In this document: positions 10,204-21,308 of the stretch, one piece after another | How positions within the stretch are numbered: the first letter of the stretch is position 1 | Layout of the letters: each line of letters starts with the position of its first letter | DNA from: Doryteuthis pealeii | Lineage: Eukaryota > Mollusca > Cephalopoda > Myopsida > Loliginidae | Reading direction: 5' to 3' | DNA: 64,000 nt | NCBI GenBank assembly: GCA_023376005.1 | Contig: CM042145.1 | Span: 59,975,768-60,039,767 of the forward strand | Notes under the pieces: generated by a model | The model's input: the letters and a program-made list of their open reading frames with translations, nothing else | Database searches by the model: none | Told to the model about the DNA's origin: nothing | Made by a program: the position numbers and the translations under genes

Positions 10204-11124
10204 CTCATAGATAACAGATTCATTTTTTTTAACTTCTTATATCCCTGGCAACTCCGGGTTTCTCTGTTAGTCTCAGTTAACATGCTACATCCTCTATTGG
10301 GTTTTTATCTTTTCCAGCATCAATGATTATTGTCGGATTTCAACCATAGAAAGAAGTGAACACTCTTACGCTAGTGACGCTACTCCTAATTCTTAGAATC
10401 ATAACTGCCATTCTTCTGGTTGGGTTGTCCACCAACGATAGAAAAACAAGTCTCGAATATTATTTTACACATAACTGACTCTATCCATTGCCTAAATTAT
10501 TGGGGTGAAATATAAAATCACCTTGCCATCGTAAAAAATACAAAACGTCTTTTTTTAAATTGGGGTAAGCGAATAGAGAGAAAATAACATAAAGTATAAA
10601 GTGTGTATACGTCTCAGCCGGTCGGCCATGTTTCTGACACCGAAACTAATTGCACTCCAGAGAGAATAACGTAACAAAAAACGTCTATAACAACCTAATA
10701 TAATTAAGGCTCCAAATTTAGAGGCAAAAACTTACAGACGAACAGTCATAAATAGCTGTTATTTATGTTGCAGTCTCAACCATTCCTGTTGCTTTTAAAA
10801 GAGCAGACGCTTCTTCTGACACAGATCCAGTAAGCTGAGGGCAAACCATTTGCTAGATTTTCAGCTTCGAAGCCGGCTATGTATCAATATCATTTTTCGT
10901 CTTGCTCAATAAATTCCCCTATGAAATTATGAAACTGTCAATTTTGACCATGAAACCAAAAACTATCACCTTTTCTCTTTCGAAAATTCGTAGATTTATT
11001 ATTATGAAAATTTTTCAAGTATTAATTGTCGTTGATTTTTTTTTATATCACAGCTCCACAGACAACCACTTTATGGTCATTAGTAGTAATATTGTCCTAA
11101 TTCTAATCTATATATTAATATTCG
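10204..11124. other. no gene seen
   Basis: AT-rich sequence with no terminal motifs. A 107-codon frame at 10902-11225 is rich in I, F and K and runs into a Helitron F copy, so I do not regard it as coding. Confidence 0.55.
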
Positions 11125-11335
11125 CGTTCCTTAAAAGTACGACCGTTATCATATTGCAACACCGCCTGTTTAAAAATGAGACCGTCCAAATCATCCAAGA
11201 TGAAATGCGAAAATCTAAATCCTGATTATTTGCTGTTGCTTATCCCCCAATATCTTATTTTCTATAAGTGTCGTCACCTCAGCTAACTAATAGATCATTC
11301 AGTTTTTATTATAAAGAAATAATGGTAAGAAAATG
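11125..11335 (+). mobile_element. Helitron family F, partial copy
   Basis: Contains the family blocks TTAAAAGTACGACCGTTATC, GAGACCGTCCAAATCATCCA, GTCGTCACCTCAGCTAACTA and a degraded form of the following block. The 3' half is missing. Confidence 0.75.
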
Positions 11336-12242
11336 CGCATGCTACACAGAAAATATGTAGTATATTAAGAAAAATGAAAAAAACACAGTTTTAATGGGTT
11401 AAGTGGTGAGTTTATTGGTCGACGCTGCAGTGTTTCGATTTATTAATTAGATCATCTTCAGGGCATTTATTGGTATATGGAAGGTAATAAGATTTTTTTA
11501 TCACAGAATAACGAGAAAAGCGAGTGGTAGTCCTTGTTATTCAGTCTGTTTAAAAGAATTTTTTGAGGTTTGAAAAAAGGGGACGGTTTGAAATATGACG
11601 TCAAATATTCTTTTTTTTATTCTATTATGGTGTGAGCATGGGACGGTGTAAGTGTGTGTATCGAAAGGAAACATTGTGCATTTTTTAGGTGTGTGGTTGC
11701 GCGTGTGTGTGAGTATAAATCTTTTGCGATAAACGACAGCGGAAATAAACCCCAAGGTTGTGTGTGTGTATGTGTGTGTGTATGTGTGTGTGTGTATTTG
11801 TGTGTGTAACCATGGTTACCATTGATAAACGATGTATGTTTAGGTAGCAAGAGAATATTCTTTAAATTTTTTTGAGTTGCTGTGTGCGTTCGATGTGTAC
11901 GAGGTAGGGGAAGAGATGTTATTTGCGCGAAAATATACAGAAAATATATAAGAAAGAAAGAAAGAAAGAAAGATAAATAGGGGGGGGGTAATAGAGAGAA
12001 ATGGTAAGCGTGGAAGTATATCCACAGACCCTGCTAGTTGTACTAATTATGATAGTTATTTATTTCGCGTTAATTTTAGTTATTTTTATTATAGATACCG
12101 GAATTGTCATTTTAGTTGCAAGGTTTTGAATTCGCTGAAGTAAGAACCCTCAAAAAGGGGGTGTACTGGGTCGGTATTTACTCAAGCCATTCTCTTGATG
12201 ATAAAAATAACTTTCCTTCAGAAAAGGTCTATATATATATAT
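11336..12242. repeat. microsatellite-bearing intergenic stretch
   Basis: A (GT)n tract at 11758-11808, a short GAAA tract near 11955 and a poly-G run near 11980. The piece at 11395-11470 (GTCGACGCTGCAGTGTTTCG then ATCATCTTCAGGGC) resembles the GTCGACGTTT...CTTCAGGAC block at 18335-18375. No coding signal seen. Confidence 0.6.
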
Positions 12243-12526
12243 TTACCAACTCCTTCGCACGAGCAGGATGTGATACAAGGTCAATTTCTTAAGCGGAGTT
12301 TAACAGGTTTGAATTCAGAGTTTTCCTTCTCCTAGACTGGTTACCTAGCCATGGTTAAAGAGCCCAGTCTGCCCTGCTATTTGTCCATAGCTGGAGGGAG
12401 AATTGGATTCATACCTTTCCCAAGGGTGTTAGCGCTATGTGAAATGCAACAGCTTTGTCCACGAATTGAACTCGGGTCGACGAGTCCATTTCCTACGACT
12501 CTAACCATTTGACCACGCGCCTCCAG
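12243..12526 (-). mobile_element. SINE family B, tRNA-derived, near full length
   Basis: On the minus strand the head GGAGGCGCGTGGTCAAATGG (A-box region) is followed by a B box, GAGTTCAATTC, then a non-tRNA body with CTAGGAGAAGGAAAACTCTG. The tail is TGTATCACATCCTGCTCGTG followed by CGAAGG. This is the most abundant SINE in the window, with about a dozen copies. Full copies are about 285 bp. Confidence 0.9.
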
Positions 12527-12651
12527 AAAAGGTCTATATAACCATTAACCAGCCTACAGCACGTATTTAAAATTTTTCACTCATCCTAATATCAAATACG
12601 TTGATTTTATATACAAATACATACATTTCTTAGAATTTACGTATTTACCAA

Positions 12652-12910
12652 CAATTTAAATGAACGAACGATCTGTCTCCAGGAGAAAAGAATCGAATCT
12701 TTTCGGCATCTTTATCGACGCATACAATCATATTTTCACGAAGGAAATTATTTTATAAAATTAATGAATTCTAAAATATATATATATTAATACCCATGTT
12801 CCTATTACTACTGTTATCATGTTATTACATCTTCTAGTTAAAGATTAGACCGTACAAATTGTCCAAGATTAAACGAAAAAATATAAATCCTGATTATGTG
12901 GTGTTGCTTA
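12652..12910 (+). repeat. left arm of a 250 bp inverted duplication
   Basis: 12652-12910 is the reverse complement of 14412-14882, once a 196 bp solo LTR in the latter is removed. The arm holds unique sequence (AACGAACGATCTGTCTCC, ATCTTTATCGACGCATACAA) plus a 5' fragment of Helitron F at 12795-12910. This arm represents the state without the LTR. Confidence 0.85.
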
Positions 12911-12930
12911 TCCACCGTACACACAATTTT

Positions 12931-13100
12931 CTTCGCGGGGTTTAACAGGTTTGAATTAAGTTTTTCCTACTCCCAGACTGCTTGCCACAACAAGTTTAAA
13001 AAGCCCATTCTGCCCTAATATTTACCCATAGCTGATAGATACCTTTCCAAATTGTATAAAGATTTGAACTCGTGTCGCCTTGTTCATTTCATACGATGAG
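12931..13100 (-). mobile_element. SINE family B, degraded copy
   Basis: Shares GTTTAACAGGTTTGAATTAA, AGCCCATTCTGCCCTAATAT and TACCCATAGCTG blocks with the other B copies. Both ends are eroded. Confidence 0.7.
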
Positions 13101-13565
13101 TCTATGTTATCAGTGTGATTTTGTGTGATTCCAAGAAAGTAGGCAATGGTATGTTGTCTTGTCTTGGCACTGGATGACTAACTGCTGTAAGACTAACGGG
13201 TTACAGAAGGCAGTACACAAACATGTTATTATATTTCAAAGAATTATAGGATTTATGACACGACTGTCTGTAAATTACAGAGTGGAGATTTTACCAAATC
13301 TATCATTAAGACATCTAACATTATTTCATTTATCTTTCGGTTTGTAAAAATTTTATTGGCACTGAGGAAATTTTTCACTGGTGAATAAAGACCTCCGGGC
13401 ATATGATTATTCAGATCAATGTGGAATTGTTATTAATTAATCATAAACAATATTTTATTTATTTATTTTCTTTATCGCAACAACCCAATATCACCAATCT
13501 TCGATAACAGCATGGGTAAACTCTTGGCAAAAAGGGTGCGAGTTCGAATTTCACGGAGATCTAAT
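13101..13565. other. no gene seen
   Basis: AT-rich. A 62-codon frame at 13159-13347 has no recognisable features. A short ATTT-rich run lies near 13450. Confidence 0.55.
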
Positions 13566-13740
13566 ATGTATATATTAATACGTTTGTTCCTAAATATTCC
13601 GTCCGTTATCATCCAGCAACAAACAACTCTGGTTAAAATGAAACCGCCCAAGATGCAAAATGTAAATCCAGATTATCTGGTGTCGCTTAATCGCAGATTT
13701 CTTATTTGTCCGATTTTATTTCACCCAATTGAAAAATGAT
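13566..13740 (+). mobile_element. Helitron family F, 5' fragment
   Basis: Begins at ATATTAATACGTTTGTTCC, followed by the GTTATCATCCAGCAAC and AAACCGCCCAAGATG blocks and TATCTGGTGTCGCTTAATCG. It stops at about 13740, before the next family F copy. Confidence 0.7.
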
Positions 13741-13922
13741 ATATTCCAAATGGTTTTGCCTCGCTTAAATGCCCGACTTAAAATTAAAATGAATTTAAAA
13801 AAAGAAAGAATTTACTTATTTGTTTTAATTGTAATATTGAAAATGCAAATATTCCTTTCTGACTTAGATAGATCCTTTGGATTTTTGTTTCGTTTTGTGG
13901 AAATTCCACATGTTACGCTAGT

Positions 13923-14396
13923 CTATATAATAATACTCTTGTTTATTATTTGTACGACTGTTATCATCTTGTAACACACTCGGATTAAAAATAAGACCGT
14001 CTAAATCGTTCAAGATTACATTTAAAAAAAAAAGTAAATTCTGCTTATCTGGTGCTGCTTATCCGCCGAATTCTTATTTCTTATGTGTGTCTTCACCTCA
14101 GCTAAATAATGGACCATTCCATTTTTATTAGAAAGAAAGAAAGTAAAAAAGGACGTTACACAGATAAAATATAACGAGAAAGAAATAAAGTAAGAGAAGA
14201 TAGAGAAATGGTGGTGTGAGTGCGGAGAAGCCATAACGTTAATTTCTTTCAATCGAATATAATAAAAACATAACAAGAAGGAAAGAAACAAAAGAAAGAG
14301 TAAGAGAAAGATAAATGAAGATTATTATACTTTTTACATAATGAACTATATGCAATAGCTCTTAAGTAAACAAACCAAACGTTGTAACAATTAATA
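13923..14396 (+). mobile_element. Helitron family F, nearly complete copy
   Basis: Follows the complete block order of the family, reading forward: GACTGTTATCATCTTG, GACCGTCTAAATCGTTCAAG, GGTGCTGCTTATCCGCC, CACCTCAGCTAAATAATGG, the AGAAAGAAAG region, GATTATTATACTTTTTACAT and CAATAGCTCTTAAGTAAACA. The 3' hairpin and CTAG are lost. A separate 5' fragment in opposite orientation follows at 14405. Confidence 0.75.
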
Positions 14397-14411
14397 CTCC
14401 TGAGAAATTAG

Positions 14412-14882
14412 AATCCGGCGGATAAGCAACACCAAATAATCAGGATTTATATTTTTTCGTTTTATCTTGGACAATTTGTACGGTCTAATCTTTAACTAGA
14501 AGATGTAATAACATGATAACAGTAGTAATAGGAACATGAGTATTAATATATACATATTTTAGAATTCATTAATTTTATAAATGTTGTGATGTTAATCCAA
14601 CAGTAAAAAAGAAATCAAGTCGAGGTAGGGTAAAATAAGACAAGTGTATTTACAATAATGGTAGAGGAACGGCTAGCTTGCCGTTAACGGTAACAGTACA
14701 ACCTTTTCACTCGGTGTCTCACTATTTATAGTGAGAACCGGTGTATATTCTCCACTGTAGGAACGGCCGGTACAACAATAAAATAATTTCCTTCGTGAAA
14801 ATATGATTGTATGCGTCGATAAAGATGCCGAAAAGATTCGATTCTTTTCCGATGGAGACAGATCGTTCGTTCATTTAAATCA
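14412..14882 (-). repeat. right arm of the inverted duplication, carrying an LTR
   Basis: Reverse complement of 12652-12910, interrupted at 14582-14777 by the solo LTR. It includes the reversed Helitron F 5' fragment at about 14405-14550 (AATCAGGATTTATATTTTTT, then TTGGACAATTTGTACGGTCT). The two arms are about 1.5 kb apart. Confidence 0.85.
14582..14777 (-). mobile_element. solo LTR, 196 bp, with 5 bp target duplication
   Basis: Starts TGTTGT, ends ACAACA, and is flanked on both sides by ATAAA. The unoccupied site is preserved in the inverted copy at 12652-12910, which reads straight through ATTTTATAAAATAATTTCC. The ends, target duplication and empty site together make this a near-certain LTR insertion. 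On the minus strand a TATA-like CTATAAATAG lies about one third in, so the minus strand is probably the transcribed direction. A related, partial sequence is at 30545-30655. No internal coding part is present. Confidence 0.85.
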
Positions 14883-15439
14883 AACCTGTTTCAAAATGAT
14901 CGAATATGAATAACACATTACTTGTGGCCATAACATCCAAAAAGACATTCTGATCGCTCTACGATATCTGGCAGCTAGTCTACAAGATCCATCGATTTTT
15001 TGTTCGGTTACAAAGGTATTTATAAATGCAAACTAGTACATTCACCTCTTGTGAACCCCTGATGCTTTTAGTAACCCTGCCAAAAATTCAATTTGTTGGA
15101 GTATTTTGATACATAAGGTGTGCTAAAGTCCACTACTTTAATTTATAGACTCTACGAGGGCGCGTGGATTAGATCCAGCCAATAAACACGCTTGAATACG
15201 TTTAATCGGCGATCTTGAAAGTCGTTCATTTGTACATATTCGACACGGACGAACGGATCTGCAGCCAAGGACTCTGCTCAACCAAAGGATTCTACTCAAT
15301 ATTAAGGAACACCGAGGAACAACCAATGACTCTTCACTAAATGATACAAGGGATTTCCACTATATCGTTCTCTCACCTGTAGTATAAAAATGGCGACAAA
15401 AATCGTAACAAATTACCCCAACGGTCTAAATTGACTATT
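14883..15439. other. no gene seen
   Basis: Mixed-composition sequence. The 62-codon minus-strand frame at 15138-15326 has no recognisable motif. Confidence 0.5.
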
Positions 15440-15508
15440 TTGAAGGCGGGTGTTGTAACGGTTAGAGTGGTAGGAAATCCCAGGATTCAGAGTTGCTATA
15501 TATCTTGA

Positions 15509-15514
15509 ATATAT

Positions 15515-15566
<52 letters not shown>

Positions 15567-15718
15567 TATAGAAAAAAGAATATGAAAACACCAGAAAATG
15601 CAGTTAAAGTGAACACATTTTATAACATATTCATAGCTTTATCACTTTAACAGCATTTTGTGGTGTTTTCATATTCATTTTTATATACTCATACCGTCGG
15701 ATTCATTTCCTTTCTTTT

Positions 15719-15763
<45 letters not shown>
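15509..15763. repeat. inverted repeat of about 50 bp arms between two (TA)n tracts
   Basis: (TA)n at 15509-15563, then an arm ATGAGTATAGAAAAAAGAAT at 15562-15612. Its reverse complement lies at 15640-15692 with a few mismatches, followed by (TA)n at 15722-15763. A fragment of SINE B (GTTAGAGTGGTAGGAAAT) precedes it at 15440-15500. Confidence 0.85.
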
Positions 15764-15768
<5 letters not shown>

Positions 15769-15794
15769 TTGAATACAAAGTTGCTAAAACAAGA

Positions 15795-16035
15795 CGAATG
15801 AACTCGCGTTGTGCAAAGGCTATCAGAAAATGGGCTCGTTCGCCCTGTTGAAATCCTTATAATAAGCTTAGGAAAGGTAGGAGTCCAACTGGTCCCCCTC
15901 CAGTTATTGGTAAATAGTAGGGTAGAGTGGGCTCTTTAAACTTGGTTTGGAGACCAGTCTAGAAGGAAATCTCTAAATTCAAATCTTTTAAATGCCACTT
16001 CTTGTGTCACATCCTAATCGTGCGGAGAGATTTGG
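15795..16035 (+). mobile_element. SINE family B, diverged copy
   Basis: A degraded head (GGCTCGTTCGCCCTGTTGAAA) is followed by the recognisable body: GGTAAATAGTAGGGTAGAGT, GGGCTCTTTAAACTTGG and the tail TGTGTCACATCCTAATCGTG. Confidence 0.75.
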
Positions 16036-16174
16036 TCAATATGTATATATGGACTACTTTGAGAAGTTACAGTTTAGACAATTAAAAACAAAAAAAAAAT
16101 ACAATCTAAATTGAACCGATATTCTTTGTTTGGTAAAATATGGTAAAATGTGTATATGAATCCGACAATATATA

Positions 16175-16275
16175 GAAATATGACAAACAAATGTCCAAAA
16201 AAGATGAACTTATTATGTTTATAACGTCGTTTAAACGTTTTGGTTTAGATAAAACCTCTTTCAAGACAATATGCT
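16175..16275 (+). repeat. dispersed repeat I, copy 1
   Basis: A block with GTCCAAAAAAGATGAACTTA, CGTTTAAACGTTTTGGTTTA and AACCTCTTTCAAGACAATAT. It recurs at 18285-18400 with the same block order. Both lie in the (TA)n-rich field. Identity unknown. Confidence 0.65.
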
Positions 16276-16288
16276 ATAAAGAAAAGAA

Positions 16289-16573
16289 AATGGACGCGTG
16301 GTGTAATTGTAATGATTAAAGTCCTAGGAAATGGACTCGTCGCCCCGACTTCAAATTCTGGATGTGATAATTGCATTTCACTTAGCGCTAATACCCTTGG
16401 GAAAGGTATGAATTCTACTTCCCTCTAGCTATGCGTAAATAGTAGGGCAGACTGGGCTCTTTAACCTTGGTTAGGCAACCAATCTAGGAGAAGGAAAACT
16501 ATGAATTCAAACCTGTTAAACTCCGCTTAAGAAATTTACCTTGTGTCACATCTTGCTCGTGCGGAGGATTTGG

Positions 16574-16575
<2 letters not shown>
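16289..16575 (+). mobile_element. SINE family B, full-length copy
   Basis: The head ACGCGTGGTGTAATTGTAAT (A box) and CGACTTCAAATTC (B box) are followed by the complete body and a tail ending TGTGTCACATCTTGCTCGTG then CGGAGG. The element ends against a (TA)n tract, as several other copies do. Confidence 0.88.
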
Positions 16576-16577
<2 letters not shown>

Positions 16578-16630
<53 letters not shown>

Positions 16631-16923
16631 AAAGATATTTTTTGTTGTTCAAAGGATGATGGATGTTTTTGAATGACTGGAGCTGGAAATATGTGTACTA
16701 ATCAAATTATGAACATTCCATTTGAACGCTGATCTATGAACGGTTATATGCCTTTTTCTACATCTCTTCATTGCATTTATATATATAAGATCATAAGCTT
16801 ACTTACATATAGACACCTTAACCAAGATGGCAGGTATTTTTCAATATACCACGTATACATCTGTATATTTTACATTCTGCAGATATAAATAATAGGTACA
16901 ATGAACAATGAAAATTCAAACGC

Positions 16924-16978
<55 letters not shown>

Positions 16979-17012
16979 AAACTAAAACACAATGTTGAAT
17001 CTCCGTTTACCA

Positions 17013-17074
<62 letters not shown>

Positions 17075-17143
17075 TATATATATTATAGAACGGAGATTCA
17101 GCACTGAGTTTTCGTGCCTACCAAAGTAGTATTTCTGCCTTTT

Positions 17144-17205
<62 letters not shown>
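16578..17205. repeat. (TA)n-rich field with an inverted repeat
   Basis: TA tracts at 16578-16625, 16927-16974, 17014-17085 and 17146-17205. Around the third tract, TTGAATCTCCGTT (about 16994) and AACGGAGATTCA (about 17089) are inverted relative to each other, so the tract is the centre of a foldback. The rest is AT-rich unique sequence. Confidence 0.85.
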
Positions 17206-17206
<1 letters not shown>

Positions 17207-17771
17207 CCGCGTGTGTGCGTGTTTTCCTTTAATTTCTACTCCAGTAGATCTTAGTAGTCAATACAGGTTTATCAGTATTGTCTAATATACGTAACGCTAC
17301 TGAAGTTTTTTGATTTCACAAAGCATAGTACGGAATTTGCCGGCAACTTTTATATTTAGGTATATTTTGCGAACGACATTATAAGCACAGAAAAATAAAC
17401 AATGAAAATTTAGTTTTAGATTAAATGATATCTTCGATGTCGAATTACCCCAAATCTTGGGTATACAGATATATAAGTACATTTGTTTTTATATATTCAT
17501 TTATAAGCTATTGTAACTGACAGAAAGACAGACAGACACACACACACACACACACACACACAAATATATATATATATATATAATCAGTAGTAATGGTATT
17601 ATGGATGATTTGGACTCATAACTTAAAGTTTCGTGGTTTAAGCAATCCTCAGATGTGTCAAATGGTTGAGATCTTACTAATCTGTTCTGTTTTATTATAA
17701 ATCCGCTCTGTTTTATTAGCATTGAGCACCTTTTCATGCCAATACTTTTCTCATTTATTCTCTATTCATTG

Positions 17772-17773
<2 letters not shown>
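17206..17773. other. no gene; (CA)n and short (TA)n
   Basis: A (CA)n tract at 17534-17561 followed by a short (TA)n. Minus-strand frames here translate the microsatellite. No gene is seen. Confidence 0.6.
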
Positions 17774-17840
<67 letters not shown>

Positions 17841-17985
17841 AAGAAAATGTAAATAAATCCGAAAAAACAAATTTTCAGCGTGTTTAATTATGAATGTACA
17901 AATAAATAAAATAAACATCAACCGCTGTGATTTGTAAACAAAACGACGTTTCGGAAAAGAATAATAAATTAGGACAAAACGTACA

Positions 17986-18061
<76 letters not shown>

Positions 18062-18189
18062 GAGTATATATGGAAATAAAACCCGACAATATTAAGAAAT
18101 TTGAAAAATACAAGTGTTCTAAAAATAAGATGAATTTATTTATCATCTTAAATGCATCTTATTTTTGGAACACTTGTTTTTCCAAATTT

Positions 18190-18271
<82 letters not shown>
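17774..18271. repeat. (TA)n tracts enclosing a 44 bp-arm inverted repeat
   Basis: TA tracts at 17774-17838, 17988-18059 and 18191-18271. Between the last two, AAGAAATTTGAAAAATACAA at 18094-18137 pairs with 18150-18192, with a 12 nt loop. The architecture (TA)n, arm, loop, arm, (TA)n is the same as at 15509-15763 and 7600-8022. Confidence 0.88.
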
Positions 18272-18273
<2 letters not shown>

Positions 18274-18284
18274 GTGTGTAAGTG

Positions 18285-18400
18285 TGTAAAAAACAAAAGG
18301 TACCCAAAAAGATCAATTCATTATGTCTCTGTCGACGTTTGAACGTTTTACTTTAAGTAAAACCTTCTTCAGGACAATATGAATTAAAGAAGAGAAAAAG
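18285..18400 (+). repeat. dispersed repeat I, copy 2
   Basis: Blocks AAAAAGATCAATTCATTATG, GTCGACGTTTGAACGTTTTA and AACCTTCTTCAGGACAATAT match the copy at 16175-16275 in order. Confidence 0.65.
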
Positions 18401-19033
18401 ATTTTTGTTCACTTCAAATCTAGTAAATATGAATTATATATAACTCCACAATAACACAAAATAAGTTGGATGGAAAAATTGAAGATTCTATTTTGTGTAT
18501 TAACTAGCTGAATTTCATATATTAATTTCATTTTTCATATATTAATCTTATTTTTTGGGGAAAAATATCAAGTGTTTAATAAGTTTATTGCCTGTTTAGA
18601 GTTTTTGTGAACAGGTAATGTTAGCCTTATTGATAATTGGTCAATTTAGTCCCGCTTAATAGCAACTCTATAACAGCCGAAAATAATGATAAAACAATCA
18701 CTTTTTTAAAAGAAAAACAACAGTTTAATAAAAGAATTAGATTGAGAATGAAGAAGTGAATCTAGTTACGTTTTTCAATTTCTTTTTTTTTTTTAGTAAA
18801 TTAATTTCATAGCAAAATATGTAAATTAGCTGATCCGATCAGAAATATCGTTGTCTTTGTGAAATTATTTTGGAAAGTGCTAAAAATTTGAGCTTTCTTT
18901 CTTTTTTTTTTTTGGAACACAATTTTATCTAGAAAACGTAGCCGGAAAACAAGACGTAGAAGACTCACACACACACACACACACTCACGCACAGCTACAA
19001 CTACACAGACAAGTATACACACACAACGAAACA

Positions 19034-19075
<42 letters not shown>

Positions 19076-19096
19076 ATATATATATATATTATATAT
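18401..19096. other. no gene; (CA)n near the right end
   Basis: AT-rich unique-looking sequence, then (CA)n tracts at about 18966-18984 and 19035-19067, and short TA runs. The cysteine/valine-rich minus-strand frame is the microsatellite in translation. Confidence 0.6.
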
Positions 19097-19381
19097 TTAC
19101 CAACCCCTCCGCATGAGCAGGATGTGACACAGTGTCAATTACTTAAGCGGAGTTTAACAGGTTTGAATTCCGAATTTTGCTTTTCCTAGACTGGTTACCT
19201 AGCTATGGTTAAAAAGACTAGTCTGCCCTGCTATTTACCCATAGCTGAAGGGAGAAGTGGATTCATACCTTTTCCAAGGGTATTAGTGCCATTTGAAATG
19301 CAAACAGCTTCGTCCAGGAATTGAACTTGGGTCGATGAGTCCATTTCCTATGACGATAACCATTACAAAACACGCCTCCAT
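19097..19381 (-). mobile_element. SINE family B, near full length
   Basis: Reverse-oriented copy. Its tail CCTCCGCATGAGCAGGATGT starts at the left, then the body, then the head with B box GAATTGAACTTGG and the end ACGCCTCCAT. The left end abuts short TA repeats and the right end abuts a (GT)n tract. Confidence 0.88.
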
Positions 19382-19394
19382 ATCTCCATATATA

Positions 19395-19458
19395 TGTGTG
19401 TGTGTGTGTGTGTGTCTCTGTGTGTGTGTGTCTGTATGTAAGAGCGTATATGTGTGCT

Positions 19459-19520
<62 letters not shown>
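19395..19520. repeat. (GT)n and (TA)n microsatellites
   Basis: GT-rich tract at 19395-19440 and a TA tract at 19462-19520. Confidence 0.95.
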
Positions 19521-19521
<1 letters not shown>

Positions 19522-19762
19522 TCCTCGTTTTTACTTATATAATAAAGGAAAACTATTCTCTAAATGTAATGGTATATAAAAACCTTTTTAAAATAATTTT
19601 ACTCAGGAAAGTAATTTTAAAACAGTGTGTAAATCTCCATTGGTATATTATTATTAAAAGTTTTTTTTTCTCCCCAATAAATAAAAAAGAAGAGAGCAAC
19701 ACATTTTATTTAGCTAAATTACAAGAAACGAGTCAGTTGTGAATAAAGATAGTGAATTATTC

Positions 19763-20255
19763 GGTAATTTATGAGGAAGTGCGTCCCGGTCTCCCGCCCC
19801 AAGAGTTGCTGCCCGGTGACTATTAAAATAACGACCCAGCTCAATCTATTCAAAACTATCCATCTATCTAGCTCAATTTGTTCATATTTATCTTTATTAC
19901 CTTAAATATTAAGATTTTTTTTTTATTCATGTTTGTTTAATGTCTTGTTTTTAGTTTAAATAAACAAGAATTACGACAAAAAAAGAAGCGACCCCCGAAA
20001 AAAAAAATTACTTGCCGAAATTATTTATCTATCTCCATTTGTTCATATCTATCTATATTATTTTGTATGTTTATCTATCTATCTATCTATCTCAGTCTAT
20101 TCCAAACTATATGTCCATCTTCATATCTAAACAAGAATTACGACAAATTACGATAAATAAACAAGAATTATAACGAGCTGGGGTTGTTATTTTGATAGTC
20201 ACCGGGTAGCGGTATTTGAGGCGGGAGACCGGGACGCACTTCCTCATAAATTACC
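19763..20255. mobile_element. non-autonomous DNA transposon with 78 bp TIRs and 8 bp target duplication
   Basis: The left end GGTAATTTATGAGGAAGTGC continues through CGTCCCGGTCTCCCGCC, and the right end is its reverse complement over roughly 78 bp. The flanks AATTATTC at 19755-19762 and 20256-20263 are identical, an exact 8 bp duplication. The interior is AT-rich with TATC repeats and two copies of AACAAGAATTACGACAAA. There is no coding capacity. An 8 bp duplication occurs in hAT, P and Merlin superfamilies. The GG...CC terminus speaks more for Merlin than for hAT, but this is only suggestive. Confidence 0.88.
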
Positions 20256-21025
20256 AATTATTCTAATGGATGAGCATTCTATTCATGCTATTCATGTTGA
20301 AATGATATTAAGAATAATGTTAGAAATGTAATATTAGATAAAATACTTGGAAGAATTTTCCACAAGGAAGTAATTTTGAAATAGTTTGCGAGAAATGTGT
20401 CAGCTACGAGAAAGATAGCACAATGATAAATTTGTGTTCCGAGAAGTTTAACCCAATGTCTCGTATCAACTTTGTTATTTTATGGTCTGTCTATTTGTCT
20501 ACTTCGAAAATATCCACATTTGCTAGATTAAAAATAATTGCAAAGCCAAAACAATTGAAAGGCAATCCCCACCTTCCCGCCGAAATCTTTGCAAAATTTG
20601 CCCAATAATCTTCCGGCATATAAGTATCTAAATTTATAGAAATTATTTCCTACTTGGGTTGAACATAGAAACATTAGATGAAAATATATACTGAGTCTTT
20701 TAATATCAAAGAATCTTCCTTTTAGTGATGAATCCGCTTTAAGCTACAACCAAACAATCGAGACGATAATGATAAGAGTTGGTGTGTGGTAATGATGTCA
20801 AAGTGAGAAATAGATTTGGGCGGAGATAAGTGAATTTTGTACAGGTTTTCTTTTTTGGTCAAATAGTTAAAGAGGTAATAATGTATCGGGGAAACATGGC
20901 CGAAAAGTTTAGGGCAATTTTTCTATTGTCTGAAAAATGTCGGAAATAAAGTTGTTTAGTTTTTTAAGTGGAAAATAAGGAACTTCGATCATTTAGCAAT
21001 GTACAATCATCATCGGTTTTCCTTT

Positions 21026-21029
<4 letters not shown>
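20256..21029. other. no gene seen
   Basis: AT-rich sequence. The 61-codon frame at 20423-20608 has no recognisable motif or splice context. Confidence 0.55.
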
Positions 21030-21080
<51 letters not shown>

Positions 21081-21195
21081 CTATCACTCTGTCTCTCTCT
21101 CTCTCTCTGTCTCTCCCTAACTCTGTCTCCCCCTCTCTCTGTCTCTCTCCCCCTCTGTCTCTCTCTCTCTCTCTCGCTCGCGCTCTCTCTCCCCA
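21030..21195. repeat. (CT)n-rich microsatellite
   Basis: Long CT tract with CTAT and CTGT variants. All the serine/leucine-rich frames here are its translation. Confidence 0.97.
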
Positions 21196-21308
21196 TCCAT
21201 ACTTATGGGCCATCGATCTTGGTTGGTCCGCTATACCAGTGTAGTTCTCAACCGGGTGTCATATACTCCCGGAATCATATAACATGTGGTCTAGACAAGT
21301 AAAAAATA

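Noticed and set aside
17766..18146. 126-codon minus-strand frame with Tyr-Ile runs
   Set aside because: Translation of (TA)n tracts on both sides of an inverted repeat; no independent coding evidence.
19293..19742. 149-codon open frame, the longest in the window
   Set aside because: It crosses a SINE B copy, a (GT)n tract and a (TA)n tract. The Cys/Val and Tyr/Ile runs are microsatellite translations.
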